Source: Clostridium_AW sp040797845
GTDB taxonomy: Bacteria; Bacillota; Clostridia; Clostridiales; Clostridiaceae
Direction: 5' to 3'
NCBI GenBank assembly: GCA_040797845.1
Contig: JBFNFA010000013.1
Location: 54,849 to 118,848 of the forward strand
DNA length: 64,000 nucleotides
Shown here piece after piece: positions 8,927-17,491 of this stretch (its first letter is position 1; every line of letters begins with the position of its first letter). The translations under genes and the position numbers were made by a program. The notes under the pieces were generated by a model. It was not told the origin of the DNA and did no database searches. It worked only from the letters and a program-made list of their open reading frames with translations.

Positions 8927-8977
8927 TAAATAAGATATACAGAAATGACATAGACCTTTACTAAATTTTGAATATAT

Positions 8978-9036
8978 AGTAAGCCATTATAAGAAATCTA
9001 TACTAAGTTAATATGTATTTTTTATAATGGCTTACT
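8978..9036. terminator. bidirectional terminator between bceB and the WYL regulator
   Basis: Perfect 15-bp inverted repeat (8978-8992 and 9022-9036) with a 29-nt AT-rich loop; the right arm reaches the stop codon of the convergent minus-strand gene. Confidence 0.6.
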
Positions 9037-9995
9037 TATAGCATGTTTTTATATAAATCAATTACTTCTAATGCTTTTTTCTTCATTTCAAAGATAGCAT
9101 CAATAGGTTCAATAATTTCAATATCCTTACCGTATCCAAAAGCAAATTCTATACCTTGCCATATAGCATCGAATTCTATATTAAGATAAATTTCATTTTC
9201 TTTAACCGTAGTTTTACTTATAGTTATGAATTGTATTTCTTTTATATGATTTAATGCATAGGGACTAACTTTAAATGTAAAAGTATGTTTAGGAATCAAA
9301 CTTTTAAAATTACTAGTAGAATTTCTCCAGTAGCTTTTTAAATTAAAATCATATGGTCTAATAAACGTATCATCCATTAATAAAGCGGACTCAATAGAGG
9401 TTACTTTATATGTTTTAATAATTTCATTATTTACTGCAACTAAATACCAAACCCCTCGTTTACAAACTAAACCAAGTGGATTTAACAATGCTTCTTTTGT
9501 CTCATTTATTTTTCTGTATAATATCTTTAATGATTTTGAGTTCCATATAGAATTTTGCAATGCAGAAAGAATGTCTGTATTTAAACTAGTATTAGCCTCA
9601 TTCCAAGTATACATATCTATATAAATATAATTTTGAATATTTTCAAATTCTTTTACTTGATTAAGTGAAGAGTCTCCTAAAATTTTAAGTACCGTAGAAT
9701 ACTTAAGATTTTCAATGCCTAAATCCTCTAAAATTTTATCGCCAGTAGGAATGAATAGAGAGAAAAGTTCATTTTTATTTATTCCTGTAATAGAAGTTTT
9801 ATAGTCTCCTAAAAGCCTTATCCCACCATTTATACCTTTATCAGAAACTATAGGTACTCCAATACCACTAAGGGTATCAATATCCCTATAAATAGTTCTT
9901 ACAGAAACTTCAAGTTTTTTTGATAGTTCAGAAGCAGTTAATTTTTTATGTATTTGTAATAACATTATTATAGAAATTAATCTGTCTGCTCTCAT
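9036..9995 (-). CDS. YafY-like transcriptional regulator (HTH_11 plus WYL domain)
   Basis: 319 residues. N-terminal DeoR/HTH_11 winged helix (about 1-60, ASELSKKLEVSVRTIYRDIDTL), then a WYL domain (about 140-230, with KRGVWYLVAV) and a WCX-type C-terminal extension. WYL domains bind small nucleotides or metabolites and switch DNA binding. The start MRADRL is chosen because AGGAGGA lies 6 bases before it; the upstream in-frame ATG would put the Shine-Dalgarno inside the gene. It is divergent from the RibD-type reductase, with a perfect small palindrome at 10014-10028, so it probably controls itself and that gene. Confidence 0.85.
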   Translation of the reverse strand: MRADRLISIIMLLQIHKKLTASELSKKLEVSVRTIYRDIDTLSGIGVPIVSDKGINGGIRLLGDYKTSITGINKNELFSLFIPTGDKILEDLGIENLKYSTVLKILGDSSLNQVKEFENIQNYIYIDMYTWNEANTSLNTDILSALQNSIWNSKSLKILYRKINETKEALLNPLGLVCKRGVWYLVAVNNEIIKTYKVTSIESALLMDDTFIRPYDFNLKSYWRNSTSNFKSLIPKHTFTFKVSPYALNHIKEIQFITISKTTVKENEIYLNIEFDAIWQGIEFAFGYGKDIEIIEPIDAIFEMKKKALEVIDLYKNML

Positions 9996-10013
9996 AACTT
10001 TCCTCCTATTATA

Positions 10014-10028
10014 TGACATAAGATGTCA
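10014..10028. promoter_or_regulatory. candidate operator in the divergent WYL-regulator/reductase region
   Basis: Perfect palindrome TGACAT-AAG-ATGTCA immediately upstream of the regulator's ribosome binding site. Its position fits autoregulation; the sequence is not a consensus I know. Confidence 0.4.
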
Positions 10029-10125
10029 ACTATTATAGACTATAATTAATTAAGTATCAAACAATAATAATTATAAACTATGTAAAGACTAAAATAATAT
10101 TTTAAATAATAAGGAGGAATTTAGT

Positions 10126-10650
10126 ATGAAAAGAAAGATAATTTTAAATTTAGCCATAAGTCTTGATGGATATATAGCATCAGAAGATGGTGGCTTTGAT
10201 TGGATAGTTGGAGATGGAGACGACAGATTAAATACTAAAAATAAATTCGATTTTGATAAATTCCTAGAAGGAATAGATGTAGTAGTTATGGGTAAAAACT
10301 GTTATGTACAAAATATGCATAATGATTTTGAAAATAAAAAGGTATATGTAGCAACATCAGAAAAAATTCAAAATCACGACAATATCCACTTTATTAGCGG
10401 AGATGTATGTAAAGTAATCCAAGAAGAACAAGAGAAGGATGGCAAGGATATATTTCTATTTGGTGGTGGAGGACTTGTAGATAACTTTATTAAGGCTGAT
10501 ATTATTGATGAATATATAATTGGAATAATCCCTACAATATTAGGAAAAGGAAGACCTTTATTTTTAGGAAATAATCCCTCAATAAAACTACATCTAGAAG
10601 AGTATGTGATAGATAGTGGTATTACAATTCTAAAATATTCAAAAATATAA
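10126..10650 (+). CDS. Dihydrofolate reductase-family protein (RibD C-terminal domain, YyaP-like)
   Basis: 174 residues with a RibD C-terminal/DHFR-like fold: N-terminal LNLAISLDGYIA, VVVMGKNCY, the nucleotide-binding FLFGGGGLVDNFI and the C-terminal PTILGKGRPLFL. Members bind NADPH and are cytoplasmic. They are usually neither the essential DHFR nor RibD itself, and their substrates are generally unknown. The ribosome binding site is AAGGAGGAA. It is divergent from a WYL regulator, a pairing seen often for this family and suggesting inducible expression. Confidence 0.85.
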   Translation: MKRKIILNLAISLDGYIASEDGGFDWIVGDGDDRLNTKNKFDFDKFLEGIDVVVMGKNCYVQNMHNDFENKKVYVATSEKIQNHDNIHFISGDVCKVIQEEQEKDGKDIFLFGGGGLVDNFIKADIIDEYIIGIIPTILGKGRPLFLGNNPSIKLHLEEYVIDSGITILKYSKI

Positions 10651-10681
10651 ACTAACCCTTAACCTCGATATTATTAAACTT

Positions 10682-10725
10682 ATTTGGGTTATGATAAGAT
10701 TCTTGCATCCCATCATAACCCAAAT
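10682..10725. terminator. bidirectional terminator, reductase / PLP decarboxylase
   Basis: Perfect 14-bp inverted repeat (10682-10695 and 10712-10725) between convergent genes, ATTTGGGTTATGAT on the left arm. Confidence 0.7.
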
Positions 10726-10726
10726 A

Positions 10727-12130
10727 TTATCTAATTTTGTTTGCAAGTGTTAATATTTCTTTTGCTGAAATTTCGATATCCTCATAGGTTGTTTTATAGG
10801 AACTCACGCTTATTCTCATTACTGACTTGCCATTAGCTTTTGCTCCACCAAGCCAACAAACTCCGGATTTCTGAATGGCTTTTATTAATAATTCAGTTTC
10901 TTCATCGGATTTAAATTTTACTAATACTTGATTGAAAACAACCTCATTTACTATCTCTAAGCCACCTGCTTGAAGCAACTCAGCAAAATAAATTGCCTTT
11001 TGATGAAGTTCCCAGACTAATTCGGAAACTCCATTTTTACCTAACCCTTTCAATGTTGCCCATAAATCGATTGCCCTTGCTCTTCTAGACATTTCTGCTG
11101 TATATAACATCCCATCCCTATTATCGCTGAATATTATATAGGACCCTGTCATATGCATAGAATTAATAAGCATTTCTTTATGTTTGCATAAAATAATGCC
11201 ATTATCATATGGAGCACTTAATGTTTTATGAGCATCAACTGACCATGAATCTGCTAATTGAACATCTTTAGTAATATGATTAAACTTTTCATTGGCAGCT
11301 GCCCAAAGTCCAAAGGCTCCATCTACATGAACCCAGGCCCCCACTTCATTTGCCTTCTTACAAATTGCACTAAAATTATCAAATGCACCTGAATTAACAT
11401 TGCCAGCCTGCAAAATTAGTAAGGTTTTGTTATCTAATTCTGGTATTTTATCAACTCGTATTCTCTGTTGTTCATCAGCTGGTACCTTAATAAGTGTAGC
11501 ATTTCCAAGCCCAATGATTGAAAGCGCCTTATAAACTGTAGAATGAGCGCCCTCCCCTATAACAACTTTAATCTTAGGAGCGTCAATTAATCCATTTTTT
11601 ATAGCATCATAACCTAAATTCTTTAATAAAAAATTTCTACCAGTAGTTAACCCTATTATTGTTGCAGTGGAACTTCCACTTACAAAACCAGCAACTGTTT
11701 CATTTGGAAGTCTTAATAAATCTTTTAACCATTTTTCTGTAACCTCTTCTATCTTAGATGTCACCGGAGAAAGTACATACATTGCCGGATTTTGATCCCA
11801 CGTATCGGTGAGCCATTTAGTTGATAATGCCACCGGAAGAATTCCTCCGTTAACAAATCCAAAATATCTTCTACCAGTTTGTACAACAGTTGCTGGAGAT
11901 CCATAAGTATTAAGTTGATTTAAAATATTCATAGTACTTTGAGGTTGGTCACTTAATTCTTCATCGAAGGCTTTTAGATTATCAATTGCTTCTTGATCTG
12001 GATAGACCCTCATATCATCAACTTTATTAGCATAATTAACTGCCATTTCATGAGCTAAGTTTAAATCTTCTGCAAAATCATGATTTCTAATCTTTTCAAG
12101 TACTGTGCTTTTGTAACGTATACTCATCAT
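10727..12130 (-). CDS. PLP-dependent group II decarboxylase / aspartate aminotransferase-fold enzyme
   Basis: 467 residues. Fold-type I PLP enzyme of the glutamate/aromatic-amino-acid decarboxylase family: GSSTATI binds the cofactor phosphate, HVDGAFG carries the Asp that pairs with the pyridine nitrogen, and the Schiff-base Lys is near residue 300 in SVDAHKTLSAPYD. Members decarboxylate tyrosine, tryptophan, glutamate, diaminobutyrate and others; the substrate here is not evident. The start is ATG-ATG after GGGGGAT. It is divergent from a MocR-type regulator, which commonly controls PLP enzymes. There is no amine/amino-acid antiporter next to it, unlike acid-resistance decarboxylases. Confidence 0.85.
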   Translation of the reverse strand: MMSIRYKSTVLEKIRNHDFAEDLNLAHEMAVNYANKVDDMRVYPDQEAIDNLKAFDEELSDQPQSTMNILNQLNTYGSPATVVQTGRRYFGFVNGGILPVALSTKWLTDTWDQNPAMYVLSPVTSKIEEVTEKWLKDLLRLPNETVAGFVSGSSTATIIGLTTGRNFLLKNLGYDAIKNGLIDAPKIKVVIGEGAHSTVYKALSIIGLGNATLIKVPADEQQRIRVDKIPELDNKTLLILQAGNVNSGAFDNFSAICKKANEVGAWVHVDGAFGLWAAANEKFNHITKDVQLADSWSVDAHKTLSAPYDNGIILCKHKEMLINSMHMTGSYIIFSDNRDGMLYTAEMSRRARAIDLWATLKGLGKNGVSELVWELHQKAIYFAELLQAGGLEIVNEVVFNQVLVKFKSDEETELLIKAIQKSGVCWLGGAKANGKSVMRISVSSYKTTYEDIEISAKEILTLANKIR

Positions 12131-12182
12131 ATTATCCCCCTTCATTTTGTTACAATTTTAGTATATAATTACAATATAATTA

Positions 12183-12202
12183 ATACAATTACATAATTGT
12201 AT
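12183..12202. promoter_or_regulatory. candidate MocR operator in the divergent promoter region
   Basis: ATACAAT (12183-12189) and ATTGTAT (12196-12202) form a 7-bp inverted repeat with a 6-nt spacer midway between the divergent genes; further ACAAT copies lie nearby. Binding is inferred from position. Confidence 0.4.
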
Positions 12203-12227
12203 GGAGTACAATGTGGGAGGTGAATAT

Positions 12228-13634
12228 ATGATCAATTATTATGGTAATGAAATTACATGGGTTCCTAAGTTAGAAGAATCAGACAAGCCCATCTATATAT
12301 TAATAGCCCAAAGTATTGAAAAAGACATTAAAGATGGCAAATTGAAGAGCGGTTTTAAGCTTCCTCCTCAACGTATTATTGCTAACTATTTAGGTATTAA
12401 TCATAGTACAGTAACTAGAGCCTATAAACTTTGCCAAGAGAGAGGATTAATAAAAGGTGTAATTGGTAAAGGAACCTTTGTGAGTAGTACAGCGGGTGTA
12501 CCTGTAAATTTATTATCTGATTATAAAGATAACAATATTATTGAAATGGGTATGGCCCTCCCTCTATATGAAGTTAATAAATTGATTGAAACTAATATAA
12601 GTGAGATTTTTAATTTTTTTGATTATGATATTACTCTTAAATATTCATCACCAGAAGGGCATATTAAGCATCGATATATCGCTTCAAAATGGCTGGAACA
12701 ATATAAGATTAATAGTACTCCTGATGATATCATCATCACTTCTGGGTCACAAAATGCTCTGGCGGTAATACTAATAAGTTTGTTTAATAAAGGAGATCGA
12801 ATTATAGTAGATGAATTTACATATACAGGGTTAAAAAGTCTGGCAAAGCTTTTAGGTATTATATTGATTCCTGTTAAAGTAGATCACTTTGGAATTGACA
12901 TCGAAGAATTGAAGAAAACCTGCAAAAGAGAAAATGCAAAAGGGATCTATTTGATTTCCGATTGTCACAATCCTACATCTATAACATTAAGTGAAGAAAA
13001 AAGACAAATAATAGGTGAAATAATTACCAAATATAATTTGTTATTAATTGAGGATGGGACTTTTAGCTTTTCTCTAGAAAAAAAACTAAAACCGATAAGT
13101 GCATTAATTCCAAATAATAGTATTTACATTCACGGAACATCAAAAGCATTAAATCCCACCTTCAGAATTTCATATATCGTATCATCTCCAAATCATACAA
13201 AGCAATTGCAACACTGCCTACACAACTTAACTTGGATGCCTTCACCTTTTACATGTGAATTAGTATCACTTTTACAAACAACATCAAAGTATAATGAAAT
13301 TGTAGATGTGAAGTTAAAAATACTTAAAGAAAGAAATGAAATTTTGGATACTACATTGAATGAATATAACGTATTACCTTCTAATACATCATTATTTAGA
13401 TATTTAATCCTCCCAAACGAGTGGAGTGATACTGATATCGAACGTCTTTGTCTAGAATCAGGAATTCAAGTTTTTTCGTCAAAAAGATTTTCAATAGGTG
13501 CTGATACTCATCATAATGCTATTCGAATATCTGTAAGTGCTCCTAAAAGTTTAGATGAGCTAAAAAAAGGGCTCCAAATATTAAAAGATGTTCTAACATC
13601 ATACGAATATAGATTGGAACCTATATTATATTAA
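12228..13634 (+). CDS. MocR-type GntR regulator with aminotransferase-like domain (PdxR-like)
   Basis: 468 residues: GntR winged helix (about 20-90, with SGFKLPPQRIIANYLGINHSTVTRAY), a linker, then a fold-type I aminotransferase domain (about 110-465) including SGSQNAL, DCHNPTS and the PLP Lys in HGTSKALNPTF near residue 306. MocR proteins use PLP or a PLP adduct as effector. The ATG at 12228 follows GGGAGGTGAATAT; an upstream in-frame ATG at 12201 has no ribosome binding site and would put the real one inside the gene. It probably regulates the divergent decarboxylase. A PdxR role is less likely because no pdxST genes are present. Confidence 0.88.
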   Translation: MINYYGNEITWVPKLEESDKPIYILIAQSIEKDIKDGKLKSGFKLPPQRIIANYLGINHSTVTRAYKLCQERGLIKGVIGKGTFVSSTAGVPVNLLSDYKDNNIIEMGMALPLYEVNKLIETNISEIFNFFDYDITLKYSSPEGHIKHRYIASKWLEQYKINSTPDDIIITSGSQNALAVILISLFNKGDRIIVDEFTYTGLKSLAKLLGIILIPVKVDHFGIDIEELKKTCKRENAKGIYLISDCHNPTSITLSEEKRQIIGEIITKYNLLLIEDGTFSFSLEKKLKPISALIPNNSIYIHGTSKALNPTFRISYIVSSPNHTKQLQHCLHNLTWMPSPFTCELVSLLQTTSKYNEIVDVKLKILKERNEILDTTLNEYNVLPSNTSLFRYLILPNEWSDTDIERLCLESGIQVFSSKRFSIGADTHHNAIRISVSAPKSLDELKKGLQILKDVLTSYEYRLEPILY

Positions 13635-13636
13635 AG

Positions 13637-13662
13637 TTATGATACGAAGAATCGTATCATAA
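13637..13662 (+). terminator. hairpin after the MocR gene
   Basis: TTATGATACG pairs with CGTATCATAA (10 bp, 6-nt loop) just after the stop. No proper T tract follows, so efficiency is uncertain. Confidence 0.5.
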
Positions 13663-13770
13663 GCAATATATTATTTAATTGCGATAATGTTAAGCGTGGT
13701 TGACAGATTTCCAATGGTAGTTGGTAGATGTAGCAGTTGTCAAATAGTACAATAAAACGGAGGGAATGAG

Positions 13771-14139
13771 ATGAATTTTAATAAAAAGCTATTGGCTTTG
13801 AGAAAAGAAAAAGGATTGTCTCAAGATGAATTAGGCAGTCAGTTAAATGTATCAAGACAAACAATATCAAAGTGGGAATTAGGTGAAACAACTCCTGAAA
13901 TGGATAAATTAATATTAATAAGCGAATTCTTTAATATATCACTAGACGGGTTGGTAAAAGGTACATGCTCTTCAGAAGTTAGCTCCAAAGTTTCAGATAT
14001 ATCTGAAGCTAAATTGGATACACCGAAAAAAGGTGTATATGAGATTATTCTTTTACTTGCTAAAATTTTTGGTATGATATTTTTGATTGACGCTATAATT
14101 ATGATAATATATTTTATTTCAAATGAATTTCCCGCATAA
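13771..14139 (+). CDS. XRE-family HTH regulator with C-terminal membrane helix
   Basis: 122 residues. Cro/C1-type HTH at about 5-60 (LSQDELGSQLNVSRQTISKWELG), a short linker, and one hydrophobic helix at about 92-118, so the regulator is probably anchored to the membrane. The ribosome binding site is CGGAGGGA. It is followed after 42 bases by a CPBP-family membrane protease. Membrane-anchored XRE proteins next to membrane peptidases suggest signal-dependent release or control of the neighbour; that link is an inference. Confidence 0.8.
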   Translation: MNFNKKLLALRKEKGLSQDELGSQLNVSRQTISKWELGETTPEMDKLILISEFFNISLDGLVKGTCSSEVSSKVSDISEAKLDTPKKGVYEIILLLAKIFGMIFLIDAIIMIIYFISNEFPA

Positions 14140-14181
14140 TTAAAATTCATCTTACTACAATAAATAGTAAGGAGAAAAAAG

Positions 14182-15117
14182 ATGAGTATATCACAAATTA
14201 AGTCGTCATTTATGAAAAACAAAAATTCAATGGTAGGTATCATAAAATCCATACTGGGGTTTATAGGGATTTACATGGCATCGGGAATTATTGGAGAGAT
14301 ATTCATAATTATAGTTTTTAAATGTATTGGTATTAATATTTTTAGTGATGTTATGCCAGATAATATTTTAGTACCAACTATGCGGCTTTTGGGATTTATA
14401 TTCTTCATTATTGGCACTATTATATACTGCAAATTTATTGAAAAGAGATCTATGCAATCAATGGGCTTCATTAAAAAAGGCTTTATTATCAGCTATTTAA
14501 AAGGGTCTATAATAGGTATTATTCTTATATTACCAGTACTACTTATTCCAATTTATGCTAGAACTTTAACTTTTAATGGTATAAATAATGATATAAATTT
14601 ATTATCAGTAATTTTATTTTTATTTGGTTATATTATTCAAGGTATGGCTGAAGAAGTAATGTGCAGAGGTTATCTAATGACCTCACTTTCTAAAAAAGCA
14701 TCAATGTTTTGGGCAGTTCTCATTAGTTCATTAGTTTTTACATTTCCACATTTACCACCATTGTTTGCAAGTGGTGTTCAATTTGGAACAATTGGTTTTG
14801 TTAATACAATGTTATTTTCTATATTTGTTTCTTTATTTATGATAAAAGAAATGAATATATGGATCATAGGTGCTATACATAGTTCATGGAATTATATATT
14901 AGAAGTATTCTGTGGAATTAGTGTTAGTGGTAGAAAAGTAAACACATCAATTTTGATTTTTACTGGCAATGAATCTAAAAGCTTAATTAATGGTGGAATA
15001 TATGGACTAGAGGCAGGGATTATAACTACTGCCATATTAATAATTTCTATAGCAGTTATAATATTTACAATTAAAAGAAAAGCCTCACTTAGAAGCGCTA
15101 CGAGGACTGTATCATAA
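14182..15117 (+). CDS. CPBP-family intramembrane metalloprotease (CAAX protease / bacteriocin-processing)
   Basis: 311 residues, about eight hydrophobic helices. The Abi/CPBP signature is complete: EEVMCRGYL (the EExxxR motif), FTFPHLP (second motif His) and HSSWNYI (third motif His/Asn). Eukaryotic relatives process prenylated proteins; bacterial members are implicated in self-immunity to bacteriocins or peptide maturation. No bacteriocin structural gene was seen nearby. The ribosome binding site is AAGGAGAAAA. Likely in an operon with the XRE gene. Confidence 0.82.
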   Translation: MSISQIKSSFMKNKNSMVGIIKSILGFIGIYMASGIIGEIFIIIVFKCIGINIFSDVMPDNILVPTMRLLGFIFFIIGTIIYCKFIEKRSMQSMGFIKKGFIISYLKGSIIGIILILPVLLIPIYARTLTFNGINNDINLLSVILFLFGYIIQGMAEEVMCRGYLMTSLSKKASMFWAVLISSLVFTFPHLPPLFASGVQFGTIGFVNTMLFSIFVSLFMIKEMNIWIIGAIHSSWNYILEVFCGISVSGRKVNTSILIFTGNESKSLINGGIYGLEAGIITTAILIISIAVIIFTIKRKASLRSATRTVS

Positions 15118-15244
15118 ATAGTTTACACTTTCTTGAAATCTATTGATATATGTCAAAATCTATATAAGGCATCATACATGTTTCCTCTCAGCTATCTTTG
15201 CCCAGGCTCACCAGCTATTGGTTTATTATATATTTTATATCTTA

Positions 15245-15298
15245 AAAATTATAATTTAAACCTCAAGATTTTTCTCTTGAGGTTTAAATTATAATTTT
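15245..15298. terminator. long perfect inverted repeat, bidirectional terminator
   Basis: 24-bp perfect arms (15245-15268 and 15275-15298) with a 6-nt loop, core AACCTCAAGA/TCTTGAGGTT, between the convergent CPBP and TrxB-like genes. Confidence 0.75.
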
Positions 15299-15304
15299 AT
15301 TTTT

Positions 15305-16531
15305 TCATAGCTCGCTTAATATCCTAACAATATTCTCCTTTGTTATGTTTTTCTCTCTTAATACTATTTCTCCTTCTTTTGTGAAAATTAGGCCCGGTGC
15401 TTCTACAGTTCCTAGTCTAGAAGCCAAGCTTGAATTTTTATATACGTCTATTTTATTTACTTGAAGGGTAGCTGCCATTTCTAACTCCACTTCTTCAATA
15501 ATCTTCAACAACTCTCTACTCTTCTCATCAATAGGAGACCATAGATAAATTAGTCCTAATTTATCCTTTTGCATTATTTCTTCTTCAAATATCTCTGACT
15601 CTGCAATATATTTTTCCACACCAACTCCTGCTATAGCTCCGTCACCAACAGCTGTAGATACTTGTTTTAAAAACTTATCTCTTACATCTCCCGTTGCAAA
15701 TACTCCCTCTACATTAGTTTCCATATTTTCATTGGTTTTAATAAAACCTTGAGGAGTTAAATCAATTTGTCCTTTTAATATTTCTGTATTAGGCAAATAT
15801 CCGATAAATAAAAAACATCCATCTACCCTTGTGTCTATAAGTTCTCCAGTCTTAACGTTTTTAAGTACTACCTTATTTAATCTCTCTTCTCCCTCAAAAG
15901 AATGAACCATTGTATTCCATATAAATTCCATCTTAGGATTTTTGAGAGCTTGTACTTGAGCTATTTTATTAGCATCCATAATTCCTTCATCATGAATAAC
16001 TGATACTATTACCTTATCTGCAAATTTTGTTAAAAACATGCCTTCTTCAATTGCTGCATCTCCACTACCTATAATCATGACAGTTTTCCCAGTATAATAT
16101 GCAGCATCACAAGTAGCGCAGAAGGAAATACCCTTATCATACAGGAAATTTTCTTCATTTAATGCCTTTGTAAGCCTTGGTTTGCCACCGGTAGATAGAA
16201 TTACGGTTTTAGCGTGATATACTGTCCTAAAGGTTTCCACTAACTTGTCTTTTCCTTCTAGATTAACACTTCTAACGTCTGTAAGCTTAAAATTCACTCC
16301 AAATTTTTTAGCTTGTTTATGGAATAAATTCATAAGCTCTGTGCCTGAAATATCCTCTGGGAAACCAGGATAATTAGCGATTTCACTGGTATAGGTGGCA
16401 AGTCCACCAACAAGAGATTTTTCAATTAATAAGGTTTTAAGCTGTGCTCTACCACAATATATAGCGGAGGTTAACCCAGCGGCACCTCCTCCTATTATAA
16501 CTACGTCATAATATTCATGCTTCTTTTCCAT
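15305..16531 (-). CDS. Thioredoxin reductase-like flavoprotein with C-terminal thioredoxin-like domain lacking CxxC
   Basis: 408 residues. The N-terminal 1-315 is a TrxB/AhpF-type FAD/NAD(P)H disulfide reductase: FAD site IIGGGAAGL, redox pair CATC (about 137-140), nucleotide site IGSGDAAIEEG, and FAD motif GVFATGDVRD. About 90 extra C-terminal residues have a thioredoxin-like pattern (LIYLWSPIDEKSRELL, later VEAPGLIFTKEGEIV), but the position of WCGPC reads WSPID, so the exchange cysteines are absent. Standard TrxB is about 310 residues. It lies downstream of the YeeE-TusA-YeeE genes with a hairpin between, suggesting a role in sulfur or selenium chemistry rather than general thioredoxin reduction. 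Confidence 0.85.
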   Translation of the reverse strand: MEKKHEYYDVVIIGGGAAGLTSAIYCGRAQLKTLLIEKSLVGGLATYTSEIANYPGFPEDISGTELMNLFHKQAKKFGVNFKLTDVRSVNLEGKDKLVETFRTVYHAKTVILSTGGKPRLTKALNEENFLYDKGISFCATCDAAYYTGKTVMIIGSGDAAIEEGMFLTKFADKVIVSVIHDEGIMDANKIAQVQALKNPKMEFIWNTMVHSFEGEERLNKVVLKNVKTGELIDTRVDGCFLFIGYLPNTEILKGQIDLTPQGFIKTNENMETNVEGVFATGDVRDKFLKQVSTAVGDGAIAGVGVEKYIAESEIFEEEIMQKDKLGLIYLWSPIDEKSRELLKIIEEVELEMAATLQVNKIDVYKNSSLASRLGTVEAPGLIFTKEGEIVLREKNITKENIVRILSEL

Positions 16532-16614
16532 AGTTTTCCCTACCTTTCACCTTCTTTAAAAATTTAAAGAGGTTTTAATTTATACTTATTTTTATTCTCA
16601 ACCTATAAATCATA

Positions 16615-16638
16615 AGGTGGCTCTATTAAAGGCCACCT
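16615..16638 (-). terminator. hairpin between the YeeE operon and the TrxB-like gene
   Basis: AGGTGGC (16615-16621) pairs with GCCACCT (16632-16638). Only a weak T tract follows on the minus strand, so it may attenuate rather than end transcription. Confidence 0.5.
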
Positions 16639-16664
16639 CGATTTACGAAATATAAACAATATCA

Positions 16665-17198
16665 TTACATAAAATATTTAACTAAAAGCTTGCTTCCAAT
16701 CCAAGCACCTATAAATATGAATATCCAATACATCCAACCATGTAGAGACATGGAAGCTATTCCACTAAATAAAGCTCCTATGTTACATCCAAAAGATATT
16801 CTTGCACCGTATCCCATAAGTAATCCTCCAAGGACAGCTGCTATTACTTGCTTCATGGATTTAATTTTTTTAATCTTAAATTGAGAAGCTAATAAAGTCG
16901 CTAAAAAGGCTCCCACAATTATACCTACATTAGATACAGAATGCATGTCATTTATAAATCCACCACTTAATGCTGCGGCATGAGACTTTTGTTGAAAGTA
17001 ATACCAATTTTCAGGATGCCCACCAAAGAATTTATAAATCCATGCTCCCCAGTAGGATAGAGGAGTAGTAACTCCCCAAGCTTTTCCTGTAGATGCAAAC
17101 ATACCTATGTTAAGCAGCCCTAGTATTACTCCTCCAGTTACATAAGTCCAAGGATCTTTAAGAAGCTTTTTATAGTATGGATTATTTTTAATTTCCAT
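16665..17198 (-). CDS. YeeE/YedE half-transporter, C-terminal-type half
   Basis: 177-residue membrane protein with about four to five helices. The conserved YeeE cysteine motif is present in ARISFGCNIGALFSGIASMSLHGW. YeeE/YedE (TsuA) proteins import thiosulfate through a cysteine-lined path; related YedE proteins are linked to selenium. Single-chain members are about 330 residues with internal pseudo-symmetry; here the fold appears divided between this gene and the one at 17492. The TusA gene lies 30 bases upstream in the transcript. Confidence 0.82.
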   Translation of the reverse strand: MEIKNNPYYKKLLKDPWTYVTGGVILGLLNIGMFASTGKAWGVTTPLSYWGAWIYKFFGGHPENWYYFQQKSHAAALSGGFINDMHSVSNVGIIVGAFLATLLASQFKIKKIKSMKQVIAAVLGGLLMGYGARISFGCNIGALFSGIASMSLHGWMYWIFIFIGAWIGSKLLVKYFM

Positions 17199-17228
17199 TT
17201 CATATCCTCCTATTCAAACTTCTAGGAA

Positions 17229-17456
17229 TTACTTAGTCTTTTCTATAAATATCTCCCATTGACCATCATCTACTTCTTCAATTTCCACATTATGACCTTC
17301 TTTTCTAGCCCATTCTGGTATGTTTTTCATTGCACAACTATGATCTATATCAACTATTAACGCTTCTCCCACCTTCATAGTTTCCATCTTCTTTTGAGTT
17401 TTAATTAGAGGTACTGGACAAGCCTCTCCTAAACAATCTAATCTTTTTTCTGACAT
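17229..17456 (-). CDS. TusA-family sulfurtransferase (YeeD/YedF-like)
   Basis: 75 residues. The TusA signature is C8LGEAC13PVPLIKTQ: Cys13 in CPxP is the sulfur-carrying residue, and an additional Cys8 plus the C-terminal DHSCAMKNI are typical of the YeeD/YedF subgroup paired with YeeE transporters. It accepts and relays persulfide sulfur (or selenium) on the cytoplasmic side. It sits between the two YeeE halves in one operon, with a GGAGG-type site in front. The exact cargo is not known from sequence. Confidence 0.88.
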   Translation of the reverse strand: MSEKRLDCLGEACPVPLIKTQKKMETMKVGEALIVDIDHSCAMKNIPEWARKEGHNVEIEEVDDGQWEIFIEKTK

Positions 17457-17491
17457 AATAAATTCCTCCTTAAAAATATTTACTAAATAAA

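Noticed and set aside
15118..15244. Possible degenerate gene after the CPBP gene
   Set aside because: No frame remains open and no motif is visible; only the terminator palindrome that follows is clear.
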